Assembly (NCBI GenBank): GCA_022578605.1
Contig: MU394111.1
Coordinates: forward strand, 124,001 to 188,000
Length of the DNA: 64,000 bases
Direction: 5' to 3'
Origin: Camillea tinctor
Lineage: Eukaryota; Ascomycota; Sordariomycetes; Xylariales; Xylariaceae
Part shown: positions 22,657-32,969 of the stretch, one piece after another
Layout of the letters: each line of letters opens with the position of its first letter
Numbering within the stretch: the first letter of the stretch is position 1
Notes under the pieces: generated by a model
What the model saw: the letters and a program-made list of their open reading frames with translations, nothing else
What the model was told of the DNA's origin: nothing
Databases searched by the model: none
Program-made: the position numbers and the translations under genes

Positions 22657-23289
22657 TTAAGTATCAAACCACTCAAGCGGATCGTCCTTGGTGAAGATAG
22701 CGCGGTAGGCCTTCCCGCCGTCGGGCTCCTCCCGCTCCTCGGTGTGGATGCTGTGCAGCTTGGCCGGGTCGGCGTCGTCGTTGTCGCCCGTGGTGTACGC
22801 GCGGAAGTGGATGTACGCCGGACCCGAGTCCGGCATCGCCGGTATGCGCACCTTGCCGAACAGGTGGATCCCGTACGCGGACACGGCTACCCGGACCTGC
22901 TCTAGGTCGGACGCGCCGAAGGACGTTAGGTCCGAGTCGGGCAGGTGCTGCACCGCGGCGAAGTACTCGGGTTCGTGCTCTGCGGGGCCGGGGGGGTTAG
23001 TGGGGAGGGGAGGGGAGGGGAGGGGAGGGGAAAGGGGAGGGGAGGGGAGGGGAAAGGGGAGGGGGGAGGGTTACTCTGGTAGGTGTGCTTGAGGTGGAGG
23101 AGCGTCTTCTTGAGCTCGGGTAGGACTTCGTTGAATACTTTGAGAGACTCTTCCTTGGGCGGGTGGGCTTCCCCTAGGTCGACGGTTTCGGCGGTGGCCT
23201 GGAAAGAAGGTTAGTGATAGGATTGGATAATGAGATAGGTAGAGGTATGAAGGTTATGAGGTTATATATGACGGGTTGAAATTTACCAT
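22657..23289 (-). CDS. Unrecognised small protein, 3 exons, 149 aa
   Basis: I do not recognise the family. Exons are 23287-23289 (the ATG alone), 23075-23198 and 22657-22979; both introns have CACTAACC branch sites and phases fit. The product begins MATAETVDLGEAHPPKEESL and has an amphipathic helix region (VFNEVLPELKKTLLHLKHTY). It then has a likely beta-rich part: QVRVAVSAYGIHLFGKVRIP, a PAYIHFRAY strand, and KAYRAIFTKDDPLEWFDT at the C-terminus. There is no signal peptide or membrane segment, so it is probably cytosolic. GC-rich third positions and spliceosomal introns support a real gene. The second intron (22980-23074) is almost entirely GGGGA repeats on the plus strand. Confidence 0.75.
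23001..23070. repeat. GGGGA tandem repeat inside an intron
   Basis: About 70 bp of GGGGA/GGGGAAA units on the plus strand, filling most of intron 2 of the 149-residue minus-strand gene. The transcript carries the C-rich strand; the DNA template strand is strongly G-quadruplex-prone. Confidence 0.85.
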
Positions 23290-24455
23290 GATGTAGTTTT
23301 GGTGCTTATAGCAGTTGTTGTTGTTGAAGATAGAGGTCGAAGTTGCGACTTGGTAATGTATATACTAGTGAGGGGTTTGATGGGGAATATGGTGGGGTGG
23401 GGTAAGTATAAGTACGAAGGTTGATGGTTAAAGAGCGTAGATAGTAGAACTGATTATGGAGGAGATGGCTGGATATATATAGGTTATATCTACGTGTGTA
23501 TAACAGATGTATACGTTTAAATATCTCCTGACTTTTCTCCTTTCTTGGTGGTATATGTACACACACTATTAGGTACATAGCATGATGCAGATATGTAAGG
23601 ATGCAGTCATTACTATTCTTTACCTAGAGTACTTAGAGACCCCGCGACAAATTCCCGGCTCTAGCTTTCTGTACGTGTGAGGGGTTGTGCCTGGGATTGC
23701 GCACACCGTTGTCGAATCATCGACGAGTTATCATGCTTCTGTACAACCTACTATGTAATGGGTAGGGACCAGCCAGCTAATCACGTAGCTTATAACCTGG
23801 TGATCCTAGTCTGGTTGAAGCTAGCTAGGTACACTACATTCATTGATACATCCCAACCTGTTAGGTTCCAGTAATACTATGCACCTGGGCTATTATGCGT
23901 ATGTGGAATATGTCGTCATTGGAAAAGGAAAACCTCATGGGGCAAAGGTCGACAACATGAAACAACCCGCATTTGTTAACTTGTCTGCTTGTACCGGGTA
24001 ATTTTCATGGATTGATTCATGCATCTAGGGCTCTACACTCAGTGAAAGTTGTGTGTACCTGACAACCTAGACTAATTTTGTACCTGCTCTATACTATAAT
24101 GGGATTGACCAACCTGTTGGGCCAAGTTAGTCATCTACCGAGGTTTCTTCCAAATTTGGTCTAGAACCACCCGAAACCGAAGACCGGAGTTCTTCCCCCA
24201 GTCCAAACCGTTGGGAGGATTCCGTAATCTGGGATTACTATTACACGCTACATAATCAACTTCAACTTTTTTGCGCCTTCGCCTTTCACCTTCCCGAGGT
24301 TGAAGGTCCCTCAACAAGGAATCTCCCTAGATAGCCTGCACTTACTTCTGCGCTATGGAGTAAAGCACAAGAAACGGGCCAAGGTATTTCTTCTTTCTTA
24401 GGACTAGTCCGTTAGAGCGGTCCCACTCCGACGACTCCATCCCAACACCCACATA
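23290..24455. promoter_or_regulatory. Divergent intergenic region, 1.2 kb
   Basis: It must hold the promoters of the 149-residue gene (minus) and the thioesterase gene (plus). The first 300 bp are rich in TATATA and GTATAC words. I see no gene, RNA or repeat I can defend. Confidence 0.4.
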
Positions 24456-25480
24456 ATGCGTGCCGCCTCGATAATGCGAATGCGAAGCCGGGTCTTCGCT
24501 GCCGGCGCTTCCTTTGCCCGTCAGCCTCCTACTATCCAGCCTATATATTCTACCTTTCGTCCGGCAGCATTTCGCGGACCGTCTCGTCGTTTTGCTAGTT
24601 CAATACCTGACGCCGCTTCAGGTAAGTTTTTTTTTTTGGTCTTTTCCTTCATCCCAACTGGCAGATTCGTCTTGTCGCAAATTACTAAATCGTATATTCT
24701 ACTTTTACTGGGTCATTAGCCACGTCACCTGCGAAACCCTCATTCTTCCGCCGTACCGCCTCTGTCCTAGCCCTCGGGATCGTCTTCACCTCGTTGGGGT
24801 TCAAATTAGCGAACACATACCCCATACCGACCCTCATGGCGCTCGTAAACGCACCCTCGGACGAGGAAACCCTCTCCATGTTCTCACCGCAACATGACCT
24901 GGAACACGAGGTCGAGCAGTTCATCAACAACCATCCTCTGACCAAGGAGATGCGGACCAAGGAGGGCTTTATCGAGTCGAGGCCACACCTGAAGATCCCC
25001 GACCCATACCGAGCCCAGAACCTCACCGCTGGCGTATTGCTGGGACCGGGCAAAGTAGTGGTACCGCCTATCGCCTTCACAGAAGAGGGTGGGAAGTCGA
25101 TTGTCTCGATATACTACCTCGGGAACGATGTGTGCGGCCACCCGGGGATTGTACACGGCGGATTGCTTGCGACCATGCTCGACGAGGGCCTCGCGCGGGC
25201 CTGCTTCGCCGCGTTGCCCTTCGGCATGGGAGTGACAGCCAACCTCAACATCAACTACCGCGCCCCTACCATGGCCAATTCCTACGTGGTGCTGAGGGCC
25301 ACCACGACCAAAGTCGAGGGCCGCAAAGCCTGGGTCGAGGGTCGGATAGAGACTCTCGTAGATAACGACGAAAAGCCCGTTGTTCTAGCTGAGGCAACGG
25401 CATTGTATATCTCGCCGAAACAGGCAGCAGTAAGTGCTAAACAAAAACCACTATCCAAGAAGAGCCTCCGTGTATGGTAG
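24456..25480 (+). CDS. Mitochondrial hotdog-fold thioesterase family protein (4HBT), 2 exons, 308 aa
   Basis: The C-terminal half is a 4-hydroxybenzoyl-CoA thioesterase-like hotdog domain, with GHPGIVHGGLLATMLDEGLA (the HGG helix motif) and NLNINYRAPT, comparable to human THEM4/5-type proteins that hydrolyse acyl-CoA. Exons are 24456-24621 and 24720-25480; phase fits. The N-terminus is a strong mitochondrial presequence (MRAASIMRMRSRVFAAGASF, rich in Arg and Ala). A hydrophobic segment (VLALGIVFTSLGFKLA, about residues 68-83) follows and probably anchors the protein in the inner membrane. Substrate is unknown. The upstream alternative start 12 nt later (MRMRS) cannot be excluded. Confidence 0.87.
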
Positions 25481-26515
25481 AATTTGCTAACTAGGGTTCA
25501 CAGTTGATGACCAATATCTTCCCGACGAAATAGAGGAGTAGCGTAGCAAGCGAGCGAAAGTCGAGCGTTTGATAGGGAGTTAAGAGGGAAATAGAGGAGA
25601 GCTGGCAGAATCGTTCTGGATCCAACAGACACAGAACTTGCTAAACCTAGACTGCCACGGCTCACAGACATTGGTATACTTACAGCGGTTATTAGTCGCC
25701 CAGGCATTCAAGCATAGACGTTGTTCGGAGGAGTTCTTCGGTTATTTCTGGTTTGTTCCAATAGAGTTCCTAAGATAGATCTACGTAAACTTGCTCCTTT
25801 AGTGTACCTAAAGAAAATAGATTTACAGTTCCTTCATATTATGATGTTCACCCTCCTTGTATCATGTATGTGAGGCATGAGGAAGGTTTATCTGTGTGTA
25901 ACAGATACTTATCATCAATATATTTAACTTCCCTATCTGAATACTGATTGGCAATCTAGCTAACAGAATACGTAAGGTGTTACGTTTCAGCGCATACTAC
26001 TTATAATTAACTTCAAGGTTATCCAGGGGAAAACTCCAGGGTCCATGTGCGCATGTGCGTATGCGATTAAAAGAGATTCATCAAAACATAACGGGCCGAG
26101 TCTCCGCGAATCGCGGCGTTGGTAGAGCACGCCATTCCGATGGACAAGGAAGGAGGCAGGCCGTGCTTCCTCCTCAGGAGAGCACCAGTTGACCGTCTTA
26201 GCCTTCAAGGTTGTCGGATATGCGGTTATTAGTTCTTCTTTTATGGATTGAGCGATAATCTGTTCCAAGGATTCCCCCATACCCCATGTGAATTGTAACA
26301 TGAGTCGTCGTCATTTTCATTTTTCCTTCTTTCTTTTTAAGTAATTACCCAGTAGGTCAATATTTATTTAGTAGACCTACATACATAAAATCTAACAAAC
26401 TAACTTACAACTTTCTTTGCGAATTGATCTTGATCGAGAGAGTTTTCGTTCCTTACATTAGACAAAAAGTCAACTATAATTCTGTTTTTTCTTATTTCGT
26501 CTAATACAGAGAACC
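25481..26515. promoter_or_regulatory. Intergenic region upstream of APS kinase, 1.0 kb
   Basis: It contains the thioesterase 3' end and the APS kinase promoter and leader. The last 200 bp are T-rich. A 104-codon minus frame (25987-26301) is described separately. Confidence 0.4.
25987..26301 (-). CDS. Doubtful small hypothetical reading frame, 104 aa
   Basis: An uninterrupted minus frame in the space between the thioesterase and APS kinase genes. Its translation (MLQFTWGMGESLEQIIAQSI...) has a mixed, protein-like composition and no low-complexity, but I recognise no family and see no introns or convincing leader. It may be a small lineage-specific gene or simply chance in 1 kb of non-coding DNA. 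Confidence 0.2.
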   Translation of the reverse strand: MLQFTWGMGESLEQIIAQSIKEELITAYPTTLKAKTVNWCSPEEEARPASFLVHRNGVLYQRRDSRRLGPLCFDESLLIAYAHAHMDPGVFPWITLKLIISSMR

Positions 26516-27684
26516 ATGGCTACGTAAGTTGAGTGTTTTTTTGATACATTCTTCTCTTATATGCAATTCCGTGTCCTTCTGCCCCTCCCCCGCCATCGCT
26601 TGTCAGTGGACTCTTCAGTCGTAGAGCTTCCTTTTTTTCCCTCTTCCATTTTATTGCCATTGAGCTATACTTTGAAAATATATATAAAAAATTAGTTACT
26701 AGACTTTTTTTCTTCAATTTGCTCTATGTTTAAGGTCGGCGGCACGATGTTCAATTTGCCATTTAGTATGCCTGGAGTAACTAACACAATGCCCCCTTCA
26801 ATCTTTATAGCAACATCACCTGGCACCCGTCGCTATCGCGACATGAGCGCAACGAGTACCGAAAGCAGAGGGGCTTCACTCTATGGTTCACCGGCCTGTC
26901 GGCCTCGGGCAAGTCCACCGTGGCCACGGCCCTCGAGCAGCATCTGCTGCACCTGGGGCTGGCCGCCTACCGACTCGACGGCGACAATGTGCGCTTCGGC
27001 CTCAACAAGGATCTAGGCTTCTCGGACAAGGACCGCACTGAGAACATCCGACGCATTGGAGAGGTACGTTATTATTCCTGTCAATTTCCTTTTTTTGTTC
27101 TTGGTCTTCACCTTCTCCTCCTGGTTATTTTTCACACTACAAACAAGGGGAGGAGAGGCCGACGAAAAGGGGGCACGGAAGGTAGTGTGTAGAACTCAGG
27201 AGGGGCGGTGCCGGTGATCGACAGCGGTATTATACAAAACAGACAAGAAACCAGATATCCCCTACCTCCCTACCTCGCTAACAAACCAACCCCCCCATCC
27301 TTCTCACAGGTCGCCAAGCTCTTCGCCGACTCCTCCACCATCGCGCTGACCTCGTTCATCTCGCCCTTCAAAGCGGACCGGCAGCTCGCGCGCGAGCTGC
27401 ACGAGGCCGCCGGGTCGCAGCAGCCCGGCGACGACCCCCTCCCCTTCATCGAGGTGTACGTCGACGTGCCGGTCGCGGTGGCCGAGCAGCGCGACCCCAA
27501 GGGCCTCTACAAGAAGGCCCGCGCCGGCGAGATCAAGGAGTTCACCGGCATCTCCTCGCCCTACGAGGCCCCCGAGAACCCCGAGATCACCATCCGCACC
27601 CACGAGCGCTCCGTCGAGGAGTGCGTCGCAGACATCGTCGCCTGGCTCGAGGAGAAGAAGCTCATCCCTACCAAGACTACGTAA
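26516..27684 (+). CDS. MET14: Adenylyl-sulfate (APS) kinase, 3 exons, 211 aa
   Basis: The enzyme phosphorylates adenosine 5'-phosphosulfate to PAPS, the second step of sulfate assimilation, in the cytosol. Exons are 26516-26523 (8 coding bases), 26811-27063 and 27310-27684; the first intron (287 bp) ends after a GTAACTAACAC branch site. Key motifs are the P-loop [39 protein letters not shown], the FISPFKADR substrate loop and [20 protein letters not shown]. The length equals the usual fungal enzyme of about 200-210 residues. The unusually short first coding exon is needed to supply MAT before [15 protein letters not shown], which is the normal start of fungal APS kinases. Confidence 0.96.
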
Positions 27685-28410
27685 AAAAATTAAACGTGAA
27701 ACGAGTTGGGCTGGTTGGTTTGTGTCTGAGCTCTGAGCGGCCGCTTCTTTGTATTTATTTCTTTTTTTTTATCTTACCCCTTTTGTCCCATTTCAGAGTC
27801 TACTACCCTAAGTAGAGCATAGAAAGGGGAGATTGAGACTAAGGGGGGGGGGGGGTAAAGGCGTGAAAAAAAGGGGGGATTGCTCATTCGGCATCTCTAC
27901 CGTGTATAGATGATAGACGTTTATATACGATGTCTATAAACTTACATATAGATCGTCAAGAGATGAGAGATATGGATACTTTGGTCCATATCATCGGATG
28001 TTTCAAAAAAAGAAGAAAAATTAGAACAACTTCTTTTCTCTCACTTTCTCTCCTAACTTTTCCTTTCCCCCTTTATTGTGAAGAGGGAAATTAAACAAAA
28101 TCAGGCTATACACACAAAATTCGATGCAATGCATATATGATATACTATGGCAAGACCTAAGGAGTAATCGTGGTTGGTGGTAGTGATCCTTCCGTTTCAT
28201 AAAAGGGGGATGGGAACGTTTGCTCATAGAGGGGGTGGTTTGTTCGTTCGTTTGGTCAAGAGATCACATATATCTACCCTCCACGCCCCCTTATTTATCC
28301 ATCAAAAATGCTGCTGCTTCCCCCTCCTCTCTCCATTCCACCCCTTGATGATTGGATTTATTTGCTCTCTTTGCTTCTTGTTCTGCCGTTTATTAACATT
28401 CCTTTACCCC
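27685..28410. other. Convergent intergenic region, 0.7 kb
   Basis: It lies between the APS kinase and VMA5 stops. It has a G12-13 homopolymer at about 27844-27856 and several T- or A-rich runs; it probably consists of both 3' untranslated regions. No gene seen. Confidence 0.4.
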
Positions 28411-29935
28411 CTACACTTCGAACTCGTAGTACACATAAGCCGTGTACTCGTTGCCCTCTCCGCCGTGACCTCCGAAGCCGGCAGCCGCCATCTCAGATGT
28501 CAGAGCCGCATCGTCCTTGGTGATCCTGCCGCGCTTGTCCCGCCCGAAGGCGTTGCCGCCGAGGTACGAGTAGGACGAGTCTAGCGCCGTCTTGACCTTT
28601 TTGACTAGCTTTGGATTCGACTATCACATTACGCAAGATTAGCCATTATATACATAAATCTCTGGAAACAAAAAAAAAAAAAAAAAGAGGGCAGGGGGTC
28701 TCTTACCTGCACTAGCGCGGATACGAATTCGAGAGGCAGACCATATCGGAGGACCGACTCGACGAAGACGCGGAGGGCCATGACGTGGGCCCATATCATG
28801 ACGCTCTCGCTCCACCCCGTGCGGCTGAGGCGCAGGGCCTCGCCCCAGACCTTTTTCTCCTCGCGCTGGACGCGGTCGAGCTCGCGCTGCTCCTCCTCGC
28901 GGCCGCCCTCGACGTACTTGTACTGGCGGGGGGTCCACTTCTGCTCGCGGCACTTGGCCAGGAACTCGGCGCTGTGCTTCTTGAAGGTGGCGACGGCGAA
29001 GAGCACAAACTCGTCGTCCTGGGCGATCTCGACCGATGAGCGCGGCACTACCATGGGCGCGAGCGTCTCGTAGCTCTTGAGGAAGTCCTTCTTGAGATTC
29101 GAGGGGACCGCGATCAGGTGCGTCTCGAGGTACTCGGAATCTTGGACGAGGAGGGAGGGCTTGACAATCGGGGTGAGTGACTTGGTTGCTAGGTTGCCCC
29201 TGGATTGGTGCGACCCGTCTTGTTAGTGACTCTACTATGGATGGGGTATTTTTGACCCATGTATGTGTGTGTAGGTGTATATCGGGACCCGTACGTTTGT
29301 TTCCTTTGTAAAGTAGCAAAATTCGTCTTGACCTGGTTATATTGGTTGAACTTGCCTTTGACATCATTGTCAATGGTGACAAGCTCCTATTCATACAAAG
29401 ACGGGTTAGTCTCGGTCGCTCAAGGATAGGAGAAGCACGTAGGATTGCCCGACCTTTTGTAGTATATCAATAAGTTCGCCAACGGGTTTATCAGCTCGGT
29501 AGCGGACCTTGTTCCAACTGAAGGATTGCAGGTACTGATCAATTGGCTCTACACACAACTAGTCAGCAACCCCAACGTAAGGCCACAATACAAGGAGCAG
29601 TTGTACGGAGCGCGTAAAGCTCGAGACATACTGTCATTGACCATCTTCTGCTGAGCAGCCTTCTCCTCGTCACCTTCGTATAACGTGCGCAGAGAGTCGC
29701 CCACCTTGCCGACTAGGGACTCGCAGGCCGAGTCGAGCTTGACTAGATCATCTGCTTGCTGGACTAGGGCGTCCAGTGTGCCTATCTTGAAATTGGGTAC
29801 AGGGAAGGCTAGGACGCTGCCATTTTCACGGTTTATGGTCGATCTCAGAGTCTCGAGCGCTTCTTCCTTGTCGCTAGTATCGAAGGTGCTCAGAGGCAGA
29901 GACAGCAAGGCGTATCTCGTTGAGGGGGGAGCCAT
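28411..29935 (-). CDS. VMA5: V-type proton ATPase subunit C, 5 exons, 397 aa
   Basis: Subunit C is the V1 peripheral-stalk connector of the vacuolar proton pump and controls reversible V1-Vo assembly. Exons (minus) are 29632-29935, 29454-29548, 29295-29386, 28707-29199 and 28411-28620; all phases agree. The protein starts MAPPSTRYALLSLPLSTFD. Junctions restore MVNDKPIDQYLQSFSWNK, ILQKELVTIDNDVKGKFNQ and KQTGNLATKSLTPIV. Conserved parts include SEYLETHLIAVPSN, YKYVEGG, WAHVMALRVFVESVLRYGLP, and a C-terminus with Gly-rich loop and YTAYVYYEFEV. The length matches the family (yeast about 392). The second intron has the poor donor GTCGGG (29453-29448). It is divergent from the AT-hook gene over 3 kb. 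Confidence 0.95.
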
Positions 29936-32696
29936 GGTGGGCGTATACTCTAGCTGCTTTAGAGCACAGCGTAAGGGGAACTCAAGAGAAAGAACGTAAT
30001 AGGCGAGGGGGAGAAGCTCGAATCCCCTCAGAATTCGGTTTAGTGGAGTTGTCGAGAGAGGAGGTAAGATGGATAGGTGGGTGTGTATATTATGATTCTC
30101 GCTCGACTCGACTGCGAGAGATGCTAGACTTAGAGAGAGAGAGGCCGGCCTCCGCACCAAAAAAAATGGTATCGCGCGAATCGAGGAAGCAGGGTGCATG
30201 CAACGTGGGAGTGAGGTTATGCGAAGCTATTCGTTCGTTGACCGGCGTTTCTGTGGTGGTTATGAGAGCCGGGGAATATGGTCTTGTCGAGAGGTTATAG
30301 GTATGGTTGAAGACAAGACTGTATGGATTAGCTGGATGGATAAGAAGTTACCTACATAGTACGGAGTACATAACCATAAAGGACCCACTATTAAGAGGTA
30401 ACAAACGTCAGTGCTGGGTCCGATAACCACCTGGCAAAACCATGGACCAGCTTGCGAGCTTACCTGAAACTGGTGGAGGTAAAAGTGATCCAAGCTTTCG
30501 ACCAATGGTGGGGTGGGGAAGCTTTACCTTATTACATCCTATTACATCCTCCGATCCCGCTAAAGTATAGTGGGGGTAGATATTCTTCAATATTCAAGAT
30601 AATACCTAGCACATTTGGTATTCAATAATTCAATAGTTCCAATTCCGCCGTAAGTGGGAGTTAAACTTGATGCATTGGTGTTAGTGTGATCAGTTCTTCA
30701 ATCCAATCACGCCTTAACCAGGTAACTAATATTATAGTGTTGTAGACCACAGTTCAATGTTCTTATTAAGCCCCTACATACCTACCACAATACAGGGCTA
30801 AACTTATGTATATAGGCTAGGTAGGGTCGGACATATACCTAATAATAAATCAGATACCTAGGTTTAAAGATCATAAGACTAGTCATATTAAATTTGATCT
30901 GACAAGCCTAGGTATATACATTCCGGTATATACAGCTATATAGCTATACTATAAACTGATTATCATTGATGATAAAGTCGACCCGACTCTGGTACTTATA
31001 TTAATAGCTTTGTAGGTATGTGTAAACTAACTAGAATGATGTAGATGTACATGTACATGTGACGAAAACAGCGTACCTGAGTACCATCATAACTACCTAC
31101 TATGTACCTATATATAAATGGTATAGAGATAACATTAAACATTTGCAAATAGGCTAGACTGTACCATTCGCGTATCAAGATCGTGTTACATAACATCATG
31201 TATCTACTTTTGCGCTGTAGTGTTAATATTGGGTTACAGCGCTATATTCTGTTTGTCAAATGGGTTCAATCCATATGATTATTATTTTCTTCAATGTTAT
31301 TACCATGTAAGTTAGTGTATGTTTTTATTTTTATTTTATTTTTCAGGACGCGCTTCGATGTATGTTATTATGCAGCTAGACGTCTTAGGTGAGCTGCATC
31401 GATAGATTTTAGGTGAGTTTTGTCCCTGCTGCTTGTGGCGCAGTGCAAATCACGTTTACGCACTAGCTATCTAACGTCACCTAACGTCCCCTCCGAGACA
31501 ACTAGTAGTTGACTCGACACCCGCGGACCTGAGAACCCGATCAACTCCCCGGTGCTGTAGTGTAGGCTAGTCATGTATGTACATATGTACCCAATACAGC
31601 AGGTCGGGTCATCTAGCAGGTTAAAGTATAGGTTATATAATATACAAACAGGCGGCAGGGCACGGGCGATGCCCATGTTTATCTACATTAAGATATTGTA
31701 TCAATTTATTGATTTTTCTTTTCTTCAGAAGCTTGTTCGCGCTGTTATATGTACACTACATAAATAACCTTACATGTGTGTGAAGCACGGCCACTACTAC
31801 ATCTAAGTACCTGAGCCCAGCCAGCCATCTTTTCTTTTTTGTCTTTTCTTTTTTCTTTTTTTTCTTTTTTTTTTCTCACCCACCTTCTTCTCACACCCAC
31901 CTCTACCTCACCCAGCTCGTCCACCTCACACACTCTCACACACTCACACACACTCACATCAACTATTCCCAATCGGTATCATCCACCTTTTATTTGTGCG
32001 CAAGAGTGCAACCCCAAAATCCTGAACAGGTCGACGTGTAAATCTACAGGTCCATGACAACAACAACTTTTTTTTTTCTCTCCGCAAAACTGTCTACGAC
32101 AATTTTTTTTATTCTAATTTGAATTTTTTTTTATAACTTAATTTCTGCTTTACAATAGGTATTTACTTTCTTTTCTATGTGAAAACAAAAAGGTCGATGT
32201 CGATGTTGAAAAAATACACCCTTGTCGTTCATCCTATGAAGCCCAACCACCTACCACCATTCTGAAGTTGAACTGAATAAACTCGACCTTATCGTACACA
32301 AAAAAAAAAAAAAAAAAAAGAGCAAAAGAAAAAATAATAATAATAAATCATAATACATGTAGCCTTTTTTTTCCGGCTGAAGACGCACCTACGAATAATC
32401 CTACCCTCGCATTCGTCGCCTCAGCTCCTTTTCAGCGCAAATCCTTCCTCTTCATCTTCTTCCTCTCACGAAGTATCTCGAGAAGTCAGTTCTACGCCTA
32501 CATCCGAGTCTTTGTCGCGGGTCTTCGCTCTTAGTTACTAGTGCTGCCAGTGCTACTGGTGCTGGTTCTGCTGGTGTTTCTTCTTCTCGACATCTTCCAG
32601 TCTTGTACACACACGGTTTCTTACAACAACAAAAAAAGTCTTGTCTGTCGCTGTTATTATTGTTGTTGTCTTCTTCCCTCTTTCCCCCCTCCCCTT

Positions 32697-32765
32697 CTAT
32701 CTCTCTCTTTCTCTGTTTCTCTCTCTCTCTCCCTCCCTCCCTCCCTCTCTCTCTCTCTCTCTATC
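32697..32765. repeat. (CT)n / CCCT pyrimidine microsatellite
   Basis: A run of CTCTCT interrupted by CCCTCCCTCCCTC, about 200 bp upstream of the AT-hook gene start and probably within its transcribed leader. Confidence 0.8.
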
Positions 32766-32843
32766 GATCTCTTTCCCACTCTTTCGCAAGCTCCATTCGC
32801 CCTTCGTCATGATACGTATGTAGGTGGCCCGGCGCTGACGAGC

Positions 32844-32918
32844 ATGGAATCCTGCCAGTCGGTGGACTCCCCAGCTGCTAGGACCCCCAAGAATCAGCTG
32901 CTGCATGTAGCAGCATAG
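32844..32918 (+). other. Upstream open reading frame (24 codons) in AT-hook gene leader
   Basis: ATG at 32844 opens a 24-codon frame ending with TAG at 32916-32918, 51 bases before the proposed main start at 32970. A second upstream ATG at 32949 is in a different frame and overlaps the main start. Their position fits translational control of the downstream gene, provided the transcript begins upstream of 32844. Confidence 0.4.
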
Positions 32919-32969
32919 AAACCCATCCGACTCACCTAATCATTGCCATGAATGCTGTCCCTGGATCCA

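Larger units (their letters stand above)
29936..32969. promoter_or_regulatory. Long divergent intergenic region VMA5 / AT-hook gene, 3.0 kb
   Basis: No convincing gene. The middle (about 30560-31760) is AT-rich with TACCTA/TAGGTA words. From about 31820 to 32820 come long T-rich and CT-rich tracts (poly-T near 31840-31880, an A-run near 32300-32320, (CT)n at 32697-32765), typical of a long 5' leader of a regulatory gene. Short upstream reading frames begin at 32844 and 32949. Confidence 0.5.

Noticed and set aside
28639..29394. 251-codon minus frame
   Set aside because: Overlaps VMA5 exons in another frame and crosses its introns; composition is Arg/Pro-rich shadow sequence.
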